A DNA stretch of 64,000 bases from Celoporthe dispersa (GCA_016584495.1 WAID01000007.1:2032001-2096000), one strand, 5' to 3'; counted from the first letter of the stretch, positions 34,444-47,345 are shown. Numbers and translations are program-made. Notes: generated by a model not told the origin, from the sequence alone.

Positions 34444-37154
34444 TCAAGGCCTTGGCTGTAGCGGTGACGAATAGAGCTGCGTGCTGTGTGGTGACACCGG
34501 TCGTGGCGGCTCGTCAACCTTGACGGGCGGTGTCGGGTCGGCCTTGTGGGGCGTTGGGGAGAGAGCTGCAACAGGCGGTATGATGGCAGGCGTTGGACTA
34601 GAGCGGGTGCCGTTCGGACCATCTGCTGTGTTGTAGCTGAACGAGCTAGAGCGTGGATACGAGGGCGAGTTCTTGGTCGGGGAGAGACCGCCTCGTGCTG
34701 ATGGGAGGGGGTCGCTATCCTCCGGCCGTGTTGGGCTCAGCCTTGGCGTTGCCATGGGCGATGGCGAGCTTCTTGGCTGATCGTGGACTTTTGCAGAGCT
34801 GATGGGTGTGTTGGCTGGTTTCTGTGGGGAGGCTGCAGCTGGTCCATTCTTTGTTGCTGAGTCCTTCGTGGGGGACTCGTGCCCAACCAATGTAGCGTTG
34901 GCGGTGGCCGGTGACAGAGGCGGCCGATCATTTGACCCCTTGAACACATCTGGGCCCTCCTGGGCCGTGGGGCTGGAAGAAGTGTAGATGCTCCCATACG
35001 CACGGGACTTGGTCGGTGAGAGGTCGGGCGGCAGCAAATTTGGGTGCGGTGATGAGAAGGGGTTGTGAGACAGGCCATTCTGGGACCCCCTCCGCGCTGG
35101 GAACGGCGGCAGGGCTGGGCCAGAGGTCAGAGCAGCCGCCGTGCTGTGGCCGGCATCCATAGGGGGCGAGCTGTGCTTCTGTGGGGAAGGCTCTGGCAGC
35201 TTGGCTGAAGTCGACGCGCTCGCGGATGGCAGTGACAACCCGTTGAGCTGTGGGGGCTTTGAGTGCGACGCTGGCTTCTTCGGAGACATCCCAGGTATCT
35301 GGGGGAGAGGGATCGGTGTCGTGGAGACAGGCTTGTTCGACGGGGTCGACGAGGTAGAGCCGGGCTCCTTGAGCTTGATCTTGATCTTCGCGGCGGCTTT
35401 CTGCTGCTTCTTCTCCTCCCTTGCGCGCTCGGCCTCTTTGCAGTGTTTGCAGATGAAATGGAAGTCATCTCGCTCGGCTTCCTCCTCAGCAACACCAAGG
35501 CACTTGCTGTGTTGCCAGACATTGCAACGCTCGCAGGCCACGCTGTGCTTGCCATCGTCGACTTGTCCATACAGCCCGCAGACGCAATCAAATGTCCAGT
35601 CTTCCTCCTCCTCTTCCAGCTCTCTGAGGGCTTGCTTGCTCTTCTCGATCTCTGCCTTCAGGCGACGTTCCGATAGTCGTGCCGCTTCGGCGCTCTTGCT
35701 CCCTTCTGACAATTGAGCGAGCTCTTCTTCGTGTTGAAGGCGACGAGCTTCGCGCTCTTGTAGACGTCGGTCTCGGGACTTCATCCGGTTGTCACGCTCC
35801 TTCTCCATCTTGAGCCTTTTCTGTTCCTCTTTCTTTGCAGCGGCCTCTTCAGCGAGCCTCTTCTCTCTTTCTTGGCGCTCAAGCTCTTCATGTCTCTGCT
35901 GCTCGGCCTTACCAGCAATCCGGCTTGATCTCTTGGCATGGGCCATCTTTGCCAGGCTGAGAAGCTCCTTCTCCCTCTGTAGCATCTTCCGCTTCCTGGA
36001 CTCCTCCTGCTTCTCGAGTAGTGGCAGCATGTGTTCTTCTATTTGGCCGCGGAGCACCTTTTCGTTCGGGTCCTTGGATTTTTGCAGCGGCTCGATGAAA
36101 TTCCGAACCTCTTCAAGTGTGATAGCGACGCATTCCCAAATTGCGCCGTCCAGGGGGTCCTCCCTGTCGTCCTGCTCAATACCTGCATCGTTGTCCTCCG
36201 CTGCACTGGTATTGTCGGCCTCGTCATTAGTGCTGTCGGCGGCGGCGGCGGCGGCGGCGACGGCAACACGCCTGCGCTTCGCAGCTCGTGCGGCGGCCTT
36301 CGCTTTTTGAGAAGTTTTCTTGGGAGGGGCAGCGGGCGGAGGTGCGGCCGTCAGGCGGTAGAGACGGTTGTCGTCGAGCACGTAGTATTCGCGGTCTTTT
36401 CGATCCCATCCATACGGTTCGATCCTCTGATGTCCTGTCAGCTGTCGGTGCACTCTCGAGCGGGGATTGTGGTCACCAACCCAAGCGGTCTGTTCCTCGT
36501 TCTTCTGCTCGTCCATATTTGGTCGGATATGTTCAGGTTTCATCATGACGATCTGAGTCATCTGCCACAAGACCCGAAGCTGTATTATAGAGATGGAGTC
36601 AGACTCTGGCGGCCCGGCAAAGGATTCAAAGGAAGACACACCTTCTGAAAGAGGTCGAAGTCGCTGAACTTGGTGACGACTTCGCCTTTCCCGAAGGGGT
36701 TCTTCTTTCCCGGCAACTTCGCATCGAATTGCCTTCGAGTATATTCGTCGAAGATCTCGTGTCTGAGCTGGAGTGAGTCTGAAGCCTCTGCAAAGCGGTG
36801 ACTGTGGATGGAACGTACGTCAATCCGCGGTGTGAGGAAATGTGCTTCAACAGGGATAGGCCGATATCCTGCAACCTCATGGAGCCGTGCTTGAGGCATT
36901 CTGTCTCGAGTTCCTGTGGCACAGGGAGGGTTTAGTACGGGCCACGATGCTTGCTGCCGCTGATATCTGTCTGGAGACCGTACCTCGATATCTAGATTGT
37001 CATCAATCTTAACCACCTTGCCAAAGATGCATATCCACTGGTATAGGTTGGCGAAGTAGAATGAATTTCGCAGCCTGTGTATCAGAGACTGTGACTTGGT
37101 TTCCTCGACAGATGGGCTCTCGGCCTCCTGGAGAGACCGCTTTCTGGATGGCAT
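34444..37154 (-). CDS. DDT/WHIM-like plus PHD-finger chromatin protein
   Basis: Exons 36984-37154, 36819-36913, 36642-36762 and 34444-36579 are all in phase, giving 840 aa. The N-terminal region (FYFANLYQWICIFG; LKHGSMRLQDIGLSLLKHIS) resembles the helical DDT-type domain of ISWI-partner proteins. Further on, RIEPYGWDRKDREYYVLDDN is the WHIM-like motif seen in RSF1/CECR2-type subunits. A long charged coiled coil (about residues 250-400, Lys/Glu/Arg/Gln-rich) precedes one PHD zinc finger: WTFDCVCGLYG, CERCNVWQHSKCLG and FICKHCKE carry the C4HC3 ligands. The last 300 residues are Ser/Pro-rich and disordered. PHD fingers read histone H3 tails, so a nuclear chromatin-remodelling role is likely. 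Exon 4 contains no frameshift. The gene is divergent from the SnoaL-like gene. Exact orthology to a named ISWI subunit is not established. Confidence 0.82.
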
Positions 37155-38379
37155 CGTGGAGCGAAGGGGGTCTCGTCAGCGCACAGAGCGAGAACGCGTT
37201 TGAAATTAAGTCGAGGGCAAAGGGGAAAGGTATCAAAAGACGGCCAAGACCTCTCCTGACAGCTCTGCGGTCACTAGAAGGCGCGATAACTCGATTAGCC
37301 TCGGGTTGGTGGGATGGTTTGCGAGGTCTTCCAGATCTGTCGGAGGTTAAAAGATGTCAGAATGCGATGCGCAAATCGGACTTGATGATGCAAACAAGGC
37401 GCGATTTAGACGCGACCGGGCCACCAATTTTCCCCCCGCTTAGGCGCTTCGCGGGTGGACAGCCCCCTGTCAGCCCCTACACAGTACTACTGCAGTACTC
37501 AAGCGCCTTCTTTACTGCATAGTACATACACTATGTACATATACACACACCATCATCATCTAGAGTGCCACTCAGAGACACGCTGTGTCATGTAATCATT
37601 TTCGTCTGTTGAACACTTTCTTCCCAACGATGAATCGTGGCTTATTTTATCTCATGACGTACATATTCCACGCCGTATTTGCTCTTCCTGGTCCTTGTTC
37701 TTGCGATGAAAGCGGAAGTCTCATCTGGGAACACCACGTGTGGGCCATCCTTATGAGGCCTATGACAATACTCTCAGCCCGGTTCTTCGCGGGTCCGGTC
37801 AGATTGATCCACTCACTACAACGAAAAGGCACGAAGGAACTGAGGGGAGCATTTCGTTCAGCGCCTATCCTAACGACATCTTCCGAAGACACCTCGTCTG
37901 GCCAGAGTCATCGCGGGCTGTACGGAGCGGACCGGGTGGTGTTGGCTCTTTGTGCATGTGTAGCGCGAGGTTGAGGGAATAATACCGGCGAGATCCTGCA
38001 GGCCGGCTCTCCGTTCCCGACCTTACAAGACGCTGCAAGACATGGCTCTGCATCCTGCCCAGACATCACTGAAGGGCAAAAATACTCCGGTCATGTCCTT
38101 CCGCTCCTGCAGGTTCCGGTGCATATTGAGAGAATCAGAGATTCAATACTGACGCTGAGGACGAACGGGTCTCGAGTTCCTCCGATGATAATGATGCTTG
38201 GACAGGGTGGACACAGTGAGCAGCGACAACTTGATGCCAACAGCACTAAGTATAAGAAGCCCCAAGTGGCACTCATTGCTGGTACAACATCTTGTCCCCA
38301 TCGTCCTCACTTCTCAGTTCTCTTCACAAAACCCCTCAAGACAGTCTTTGCGCGGCCATCTACACCAGCCAATCTCAAA
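37155..38379. promoter_or_regulatory. Divergent intergenic region
   Basis: A 1.2 kb region between the PHD-finger gene (leftward) and the SnoaL-like gene (rightward), so it must hold both promoters. Around 37484-37550 are several AGTACTAC/GTACATA words. A TATA-like gtataag lies at 38250-38256, about 125 bases before the SnoaL-like ATG. Specific factor sites are not recognisable. Confidence 0.4.
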
Positions 38380-38829
38380 ATGAGACCCTCTCCGGAAATC
38401 GCTCGAGTCATCACCGAGAAGAAGGCACAATACTGCCGCTTCGCCGACTCGGGGAAGTGGGAACTCTTCGACAAGATTGTGCCTCCAGACTTTAGATTCG
38501 AGCTCATCGACAACGGGGTCGCTCCTAATGAAGGAGTCTTCCCTACCTTCACGTCGAGAGACGCGTGGGTAGCACACTTCAGCAAGCTGTTTGCAGTCAA
38601 GCAAGCCCACCACATGGTCGGGTCCCCCGAGCTCGAGCAGGTCTCTCCTGACGAGATAAAGGCTGTATTCCCGGTCCAGTACCACATCGCCGACAAGGGG
38701 TTTAGCCCGAAGCCAGACTCTCGTATCACTGGAGGAGGCTATTACCATGAGGTTTTCAAGCGGGCGGGCGACGATTGGTTCTTGGCTGATCTTAAGGTTG
38801 TACATACTTTCTTCGTCATGGGCTCCTAG
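38380..38829 (+). CDS. SnoaL-like / NTF2-fold protein
   Basis: 149 aa, single exon, from the ATG at 38380. The frame is open further upstream (ATG 38119), but that part reads as leader sequence, whereas MRPSPEIARVITEKKAQYCR starts the first helix of the fold. Features are an N-terminal helix with FADSGKWELFDKIVPPDFRF, the middle strand segment VAHFSKLFAVKQAHHMVG, and C-terminal strands GGGYYHEVFKRAGDDWFLAD and LKVVHTFF. This matches SnoaL-like domain proteins, small cone-shaped barrels that act as cyclases, isomerases, dehydratases or ligand binders. No biosynthetic gene cluster surrounds it, so it is more likely a stand-alone small-molecule enzyme. There is no signal peptide. Substrate unknown. 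Confidence 0.8.
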   Translation: MRPSPEIARVITEKKAQYCRFADSGKWELFDKIVPPDFRFELIDNGVAPNEGVFPTFTSRDAWVAHFSKLFAVKQAHHMVGSPELEQVSPDEIKAVFPVQYHIADKGFSPKPDSRITGGGYYHEVFKRAGDDWFLADLKVVHTFFVMGS

Positions 38830-40293
38830 AGCGGGTCATGCTCCTGTGCAGCTAGCTTCATGGGACCTCGGCAAGGACGACCAGGGCGATGGAAGGCAGC
38901 AAGGAATTTCACCACTCAGTTCAATTGCAATGATAGCCTGTGGACAGCAGTCAAGGCAGGGAAGTAACGTGATATCCGATGAGGACAGGCCAGCCCGCGG
39001 GATCAGCAGCCAAGCTCGGCCCAAGGAAGCCTAGCGAGGCGCCCGAATGGAGACCTAGGGAACTGTGTGTACAGCCTCACGATTGGTTCTACAAGCAAAG
39101 TTTATGAGATGGTATATAAGCAAGCGATATTGCATGAACCCAGCGCCAAGGGAACAAGCAGCAGACCTCAAACTTAGCCTCGCCCACCCGGACCACAGAC
39201 CCATCCCGATGCTTGGTGGGATCAACAGACTCGTCAACGGGGACATGCAGATCTAGAAAATGCCGTATGACACTGCACGATAAACCAATCCACATCACCG
39301 TGGGCAGGTGAGGTGAGATTAAGTGAAGTGTGCTGCCGCATGCAGGTCAGCTATCCACCCATACACAGTAGACGTGAGGGAGAGGGTGTGGGAGGGAACC
39401 CAAACCGTGCCAGGCTGGCAGCATGTGTGCGGTGCAGTGCAGTGCCACCTCCCACGGAGGCCAGGCCCCATGCTGCAGGGAGATTTCTGACACGAATGGT
39501 GATACACCGTCACACACCCAGGCACAGTGCACGGCAGAGTCCCTCATGCCTAGACCCAGCTGGGAGATGGTGGAAGGGTGGAGACCATGCATGTCTGGGC
39601 TGGGTGTCAGGGCAGGAACGGGACAGGGGGGGGGCCTCGTAGGCCCAGCCAATCTTCATTCATGTGATGAGATAGACCTCCTGCTGCTGTTCTGCTCAGT
39701 CGACCAAGGGCTAGTCCTCTTTCACCTGGCCAAACCGACAATACGAACGCCCAATCCAACGAGCCAATTGCCTGGTGCACAGTGCCTTGCGATCATTGCG
39801 AGTCCAACATCAACGACGACCAGGACCTTGCCAGAGACAACACGAGGTCCGTTAATTGACACAGGCCTCTTAGCCCCTTGCCTATGACACAAGCCCCCAT
39901 CGCGGCTGTACCGCTCCGCTGGAACCACCAGCTAATTATCTTGCTAGCGTCTCATCGCCGTTGCAACCACGCCAAAACTTCACAGTTCAGCTAGACTTCA
40001 AAGGTAACCGCCGCCACGAACGGGCCCCAGTCCCGACCACAAATCAACGCACACCCGGTCCCTACTCGAGTCGACGTCGATAAGGGTAGTTTCTTCGACG
40101 CTTCATCGGCGGCTGCCCTCGATCTCTTCACCGTGCTCTGCTCTGCCCGAGAGCTTCCTCTCGACCCGTGCCATGGTCACACCCTGACCGCGAAGCCGAC
40201 AGACCGAGAGCGCCCCAGCGCGCATCTTGAGCGTCTCCATTGTTGACACGAAACCTGCATCGCTGACCAGACGCAAGACGTCAGTCAGCGAAG
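38830..40293. other. Spacer and leader upstream of CCH1
   Basis: A 1.5 kb spacer whose last 250 bases are C/A-rich with several short upstream ATGs. No gene is supported. Confidence 0.45.
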
Positions 40294-43200
40294 ATGGCCG
40301 ACCAGTCGAACCCCCCATCGTCACAGCAGAACCGAGCTGCTCCGCCACAGTCAATACCAATGCAGAGTCTCGAGCGCCCGCCAGACGAGCCACAGGGGTA
40401 CCAGGGCGCATCTAGTGCGGGAGGCACACAACAACAGCAGCAGCAGCAGCAGCAGCAACTACAGGGTGTCGCTTCGGACAACAGAGATGGGGGGACGGGA
40501 TTCGAGCGACTATCGCCGACGACGGCGCAGATGGCGGCGAATCTACCAGGGATAGTGACGTACTGGAACGACAATCCCTACCAGCAACAACAACCGCAAC
40601 AACAACCACAACCACAGCAGCAACGGCAACAGAGTGGCCTCCTCGTGCCCGAGTCGCCGCTTGATCCGCACGCCTTCCAGAGCGCCATCCCGCCGGGCTG
40701 GGGCGCTCCGAGTGCTGGCCGGCTGTCCATCGAAACCACTCCGGTCGGAGCCTACGAGGCCCCTTCGTATTTCGAAGAGCAGGTTCAGCCAGACTCTGAT
40801 CGCGTCCCTCTTACGGCGACTGCCCAGCCGATCGACGGCCTCAACGTGAGCGATGACGGGCACGCTCGAGATAGTTTCCAGACGGTACGCGACCTCGATA
40901 CGAACTCCAGCCAGCAAAGGGACGGGAAATCGCTCGGGGCCGACCTGGAGAGGGGCAGCGGGTCTCAGAAACACAAGAGCTTTGGGAGGAATCTGACGGC
41001 TGGCGACGCCGAGGGGATGGGTCGGCGTCGGTCCCGGTCGCCCTCGACGTCCGGCGCATTCTTGAAGGCAGGCTCCATCGTGCGGGCCATGTCACAGCGT
41101 GTCGTCAACATCAGTGGTGAAGCAGAGGTCCTCGAGAACCAAAAACGCCGTCAAAGGTCTCGGTCGCCGAGCGCAGACTCGCCGCGCGAGCCCATGCCTC
41201 CGATGCCCGAATCCATCGACACCTCATATCCGTCACAGCTGTACCAAAACAGCCAGAGCCCAACGGAGAAGAGGGGACAGACGGAATACATATTTGCCTC
41301 GAACCCTGGCCCCCTCTCCCCGGTGCCCGGGCGGATGCCGAATCCGCTGAGGGGGAAGTCTCTGGGAATATTCTCCCCTGACAATCCGATCAGGCTGCGA
41401 CTCTGCGACATCTTGGTGCAGCCTTGGACAGAGCCATTGATTCTCGTCCTCATCGTGCTCCAGACGATCCTCTTGTGTGTCGAAGCCGCGCCGAGCGTGT
41501 ATAACACACCAAATCCGGACCAGATCACATGGGGCAGCTCCACGCTCGACTGGGCCATACTGGTCTTGTTTGTCATCTATACGATGGAAGTCATTGCCAG
41601 GATCGTCGTGTCTGGCTTCATACTCAACGCAGCCGAGTACAGCACAATAGATCGCTCGCGGGGCGTAAAGGCCGCGGTGGCCGGGAAATATCGAGATGTC
41701 TTTCAGCCACAGCGACAGAAATCGGTCAAGAAACCGCCGCAGGAGAACTACGGCCCTTCCACTCTGGCCCGGTCCGTCACCTGGCTCCACGGCCAGCAGC
41801 TTCCCGAGACGATGGAGGAACAACAGAGGTATCAGTTGGCGCGAAGGGCATTCCTGCGGCACGGGTTCAACCGTCTTGACTTTGTAGCCGTCGTGGCCTT
41901 CTGGATATCATTTTTGGTCGGCATCACGGGTATCGAGATGCAGCACCATCTCTATATTTTCAGGATGTTGAGCAGTCTCAGAATTCTCCGGCTCCTGGCT
42001 ATCACGAAGGGGAACGCTGTAAGTTGTTCGCATTCGGGCTGGCCATCCACGTTACTGACAATTCATAACATAGGTTATTCTGCGGAGTTTGAAGAAGGCA
42101 GCGCCGCTGCTCCTGCGGGTCTCGTTCCTGATTGGGTTCTTCTGGCTCGTCTTCGCCATCATCGGTGTGCAGAGTTTCAAGTCCAGCTTCAGTCGACAGT
42201 GCGTCTGGCTTGATCCCGACGACCCGTTCAATGCATCCGCAGCATACATCCAGGACATGCAGTTCTGCGGCGGCTATCTGAACGAGTCCAACGGAGTCGA
42301 GATGCCCTGGGTCATTGCGAACCAGTACGACAATCTGAGTGACTTCACGCAAGGCACACCAAGCGCTAAGGGCTACATCTGTCCTCGAGGTACACTCTGT
42401 CTGCAACGAGAGAACCCGTACAACAATACTGTTCATTTCGACGATATTCTTCACTCCCTGGAACTCGTCTTTGTCGTGATGAGCGCCAACACCTTTTCTG
42501 ATCTCATGTACTACACCATCAACTCCGACTACACACCAGCGGCGCTTTTCTTCGGTGCCGGCATCATGATTATGATGCTGTGGCTGGTCAACTTGCTCAT
42601 TGCGGTCATCACTTCATCCTTTCAAGTCATCCGAGAGGAGAATAAAGCAAGCGCCTTTACCGATGTTGATGATCATACTGATCATCAGTTTGGAAGCCCC
42701 GAGGAGAAGATGCCCAGGAGAGCGTCATCACTGCAGAAGATATACAACAAGACGAAGCTCTTCTGGATCCTCTGCATCGCAGTCGATCTCCTGGCCCAGG
42801 CATCCCAAAGCGCTTCGATGTCACCCGGACGTCGAACCATCATCGAGGCTATCGAGGTCCTCGTCACAATTCTGTTGGATATCGAGATCTTCATCAGAGT
42901 CGTGGCGGATTTTAGGGCTTCCACCGCCACCGGCGAAATATCTTAGACCTCGTTCTGGCCGTCATCACGTCCGTCATCTTGCTGCCTCCGATTCACAACG
43001 CCGGGGCTGTCTATGCCTGGTTGACGGTTTTTCAGATTCTCAGGGTCTACCGAATCGTTCTTGCTGTGCCCATGACAGCAAAGCTGATCAAGTTGGTCCT
43101 GGGTGACTCAACAGGTATCCTGAACCTGATGCTGTTTGTGTTCCTGATCACACTGTTGATGTCCATCTTCGCCTCGCAATTGTTCCGTGGACAGATACCA

Positions 43201-46200
43201 CTCTTCGACTCTAGCGGCGACAACATTGAGGTTTCCTTCGACACTATCTGGAATTCATTCCTCGGAATGTATCAGATCCTGTCCACAGAAAACTGGACGG
43301 ATGTCTTGTATAACGTCACCGCCTACACAACAGCCTACAGGACGTCCTGGATAGGGGCAATCTTCCTGGTCGGCTGGTTCATCCTCGCCTTCTTCATTCT
43401 CGTCAACATGTTCATTGCTGTCATCCAAGAAAACTTTGATGTTGGCGAGGATGTGAAGCGATTGGAACAAGTGAAGGCCTTCCTGCAGAGAAAGGAGCTT
43501 GGCAGCAGCTCGAGCAATCTCGCCCTTTCCACCATCTTCTCGCTCGGAAAGACCCGCAAGAAGAAGGACCCGCTGGACTATGGCCCTGCTATGATGGAGA
43601 TGTTGCTCAAAGAAGCCGTGGTTCGTGATTTTCTTGACGACGGCCCTGACTCGCACCACGAGACTCCTCCCGGCGACACTCAGTCGCCGCCGGAGCCTAA
43701 CGGCGCCTATGCTAGCAATGGCATTAAACCAGGAATCATGTCATCGATATGGGGAAAGGTGGTCACCACGTTCACTAGCAAGGATCCCAACCCCTTCTAC
43801 TCCAACATCCGTTTCGAGTCCCAGAACGAGGCCCTCGACCCGCGACAGATGGCCCAGCAGGCTGTCTCGGCCACCGCAGAGCGACGCAGGGCGCAGCGAG
43901 CGTACCTGGCGCGCCATCCGACATATAACAACTCCTTGTTCATCTTCTCACCCAGAAACCCCATCAGACGCCTCTGTCAGAGGATCGTCGGCCCTGGCAG
44001 AGAACCGAGCGTTTCGACGGCGTCGAGCCCAACAAGACATTGTGGTATTCATTCTCGGCTTTCATCTATGCCGCTATTGTCGCCATGGTGATTCTGGCCT
44101 GCATTACCACACCGCTCTACCAGAAGGAGTACTTCTCAAACAAAACATTCAGCGTGTCAAACTGGTTCGTGTGGATCGACGCGGCCTTTGCTCTCCTGTT
44201 CAGTATCGAGGCCCTGATCAAGGTCATCGCCGACGGTTTCTTCTGGACCCCAAACGCGTACTTCCGCAGCTCTTGGGGCATCATCGATGCCGTCGTGCTG
44301 ATCACTCTCTGGATCAACGTCATCACCCTTTTCAAGAATGACGGAGCCGTCTCACGTGCTGTCGGTGCTTTCAAGGCGCTCAGAGCTCTGCGACTGCTCA
44401 ACGTGAGCGACAGCGCCAGGGATACGTTTCATTCTCTCATCGTCATCGGATGGTGGAAGATCCTCAGCGCCGCCTTCGTGTCGTTGTCTTTGATCATCCC
44501 ATTTGCCATCTATGGGCTCAACCTCTTCGCCGGGAAATTCTCAATCTGCAACGATGGCGACGCTGGCGCTTTCCTGTACGATTGTTTTGGGGAATATAAT
44601 AGTAGCCCTTTTAACTGGGATGTGTTGTCACCTCGAGTCGCCGCTAATCCCTACTACGACTTCGACGACTTCGGCTCCTCTCTCTTCATTCTCTTCCAGA
44701 TCGTCAGTCAAGAGGGCTGGGTTGATGTCTCCTTCTCGGCTCAGTCTATCACGGGCATCGGAATGCAACCCCAGTTTGGGGCCGCCACTGGCAATGCCGT
44801 CTTCTTTGTGATTTACAATCTCTTGGGAACGGTCTTCGTGCTCACTCTGTTTATTTCTGTCTTCATGAGAAATTACACAGAGCAGACCGGCGTGGCGTAC
44901 CTGACAGCGGAGCAGCGGTCCTGGCTCGAACTGCGGAAATTGCTTCGCCAAGTCTCCCCTTCAAAGACCTCGTATGACGAGACTAAGAAGAAGTGGAAGC
45001 AATGGTGTCACAAACGCGCAATCGAGAAGAGGGGCAAATGGTATGTGGGTATCACCGTGGTGTTGATCCTGCACCTGATCCTTCTGCTTTCTGAATACGC
45101 CAGCGAGCCTGCGTGGTGGACCTACACGAGGGATACGCTCTTCTTCTTGTTCACGCTCATCTTCATGGCAAACGTGGGCGTGCGAATTGTCGGTCTTGGG
45201 TGGCCTCGCTTCAGGAAGAGTTCATGGGACATGTATTCCCTCCTTGCAGTGTTCGGCGCGTTCGCGACTACGATCCTCTTCCTCGCGCAGCAAAAGGTTG
45301 ACACATACACACAACTGCACAAGTTCTTCCTCGTCGCCATTGTCTTCCTCCTGATTCCTCGCAACGACGCCCTGGACCAGCTCTTCAAGACGGCGGCGGC
45401 CAGTCTGACGACCATTGGCAATCTGTTGGCGACCTGGCTGGTCTTCTTTCTAGTCTTTGCGATTGCCCTGACACAGACCTTCAGCCTGACCCGGTTCGGC
45501 GGAAACGAAGACAACAACGTCAACTTTCGCACCGTGCCGAATGCGCTCATCCTGCTGTTCCGCATGAGTGTGGGTGAGGGCTGGAATCAGATCATGGAAG
45601 ACTATGCAGGTATCGAGCCACCCCTCTGCGTCGACTCTCCGGCGTTCTTCGAGAGCGACTGCGGAAGCAGTGCATGGGCCCGGGTCCTGTTCATACTGTG
45701 GAACATTGTCAGCATGTACATCTTTGTCAACTTGTTTGTCTCGCTCATCTTCGAGAGCTTCTCGTACGTGTATCAGCGCCACAGCGGGTCAGCAGCCGTC
45801 GACCGCGACGAGATGCGCCGCTTCAAGGAGGCATGGAGATCTGTGGATCCTCGTGGTACGGGCTACATCAGCAAGGAGGCATTCCCTCGGCTGCTAGGCG
45901 AGCTGTCTGGTGTCTTTGAGATGCGCATCTACCAGCACGAGAACTCGGTGCGCCAGATTCTAGATGACGTCCGCGAGGATGTGCCGCCCACGCGACACAT
46001 GTCCATCTCGACAGCAGCGGCAAGCGCGTATGGTGGCATCAACATCAACAGTCTCAACCGGAGGCTGGACGAAATCGATGTTACTACGGTGCGGGAACGG
46101 CGTAGGAAATACAATGTTTTCTATGAGGAGGTGATGGTCTCGGCGGACCCAGACAAGGGCATCTCCTTTACGACTGTACTTATGATTCTGGCTCACTACA

Positions 46201-47054
46201 ACATCATCAACGACAGCAAGAGTCTTCGGTAAGTTCTCGCCTGTACTCTCGGGTGTCCAAAGCAACGTGAAGATGACTAAGTCGTTTGTGCCTAGACTGG
46301 AGGAGTTCTTGCGTCGCCGAGCGCGTCTGCAGCGCGTTGAGGAAGAAGTGCGCCGACGTGTTGTCGTCGGCTTCTTCGACACACTGTAAGTTGGACAAGC
46401 CCACTGACCTATTGATTAAAATAAACTCACACATTGTGCAGATATCACTCGCGGAAATTCAAGCGCCACATGGCTCTGAAGCGCACCGCGCGTTTGACGG
46501 CGATCCCTCAGCTTGATCTGCCAGACATTCTCGTCGAGGATGAGGAGCAGCGAGCTAAGACGAAGAAGGCTGCCACGCCCTACGCGTCATCCTTGTCACC
46601 GTCCACACCAGGCACCGGGCCACTGCGCTCTGCCTCGTCTTTCCTCTCTCCCACGCGCGACAGCACCGGCAGCGGCCACCATAAGAACCTCTCCAACATG
46701 AGCGCGGACCTGACGCTGCAGACGAACTTTGACAGCTTCGGCACTCACCCACTGAGCATGCCACGGATGGGCGGCGAGGGCTCGTCACAACAGCGAGGCA
46801 GCGGTGGTGATATTGGTGCCTTTGACGGTCACCAGTCAACGCACTCAGCCTTCAGCTTTGAGCTGCAGATGCCAGGCTCGGGCACCAGCTCAGCGAGGAC
46901 CAGTTACCGAAACAGCGGTAGGAACAGCAATCGCAACAGCAGAAGCAACAGTGCGGTCAGTCCGATCCAGATGAGCTCAATTCTAGACGACTCAATCTGG
47001 GTGGAAAGCATCCGGCGCAGCGCTACCATGAAAAGGCCACGGCCAGGATGGTAG
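40294..47054 (+). CDS. CCH1: Voltage-gated calcium channel alpha-1 subunit, two apparent frameshifts
   Basis: Four-domain plasma-membrane Ca2+ channel of the fungal high-affinity Ca2+ influx system, working with MID1. Exons 40294-42018, 42074-46228, 46296-46385 and 46442-47054 give about 2194 aa if two single missing bases (near 42919 and 44003) are restored; the codon count then closes exactly. Residues 1-365 are disordered, with polyglutamine at about 47-56 and 93-110. Domain I spans about 367-800 (S4 LRILRLLAITKGNA; pore MSANTFSDLMY). Domain II spans about 804-1040 (pore STENWTDVLY). Domain III spans about 1231-1510 (S4 FKALRALRLL; pore SQEGWVDV). Domain IV spans about 1564-1805 (pore VGEGWNQIM). 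An EF-hand-like segment (SVDPRGTGYISKEAF) follows the last helix, then a Ser/Asn-rich tail. Selectivity-position residues read N-E-E-E. Frame breaks are DFRA/FHRH at domain II S2-S3 and just before ERFDGVEPN ahead of domain III. Intact flanks suggest assembly errors. Confidence 0.93.
40429..40459 (+). repeat. CAG/CAA repeat encoding polyglutamine
   Basis: A CAG-rich trinucleotide run inside CCH1 coding for about ten consecutive Gln. A second CAA/CAG-rich Gln stretch lies at 40579-40635. Confidence 0.85.
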
Positions 47055-47158
47055 TTTTTTTTTTCTTTTTTTCTTCAAGACCCGCATCAGCCCTTTGGGC
47101 ACAAAACGAATGACGTTCCTCGGGGAGGTCAGTTGACCACCTGACTAGGCGGACACTT

Positions 47159-47202
47159 GGGGGGGAAGGGGGGTGGCGGGGGGCAAAGGGTAATGGGGAG
47201 GG
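47159..47202 (+). other. Potential G-quadruplex motif downstream of CCH1
   Basis: Five or more G-runs of three to six bases with short loops, about 105 bases past the CCH1 stop codon, on the coding strand, so it would be in the mRNA if the 3' UTR extends this far. Confidence 0.5.
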
Positions 47203-47345
47203 ACTCTGCTACATATTGCATCATCCATCACACTTGGTTGCTTGGGACAGCAGGCGTTTCAACAGGTGGGAATTAGAGAAAGGGCGTTGTTTTTTTGGGT
47301 TTATCATTGACGTTTGCACATGATTTACCCCCCCTTTTTGGAGAA

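Noticed and set aside
42000..44100. CCH1 split into several separate genes
   Set aside because: The frame changes fall inside single channel domains and the missing base restores conserved helices, so it is one gene with two indels, not several genes.
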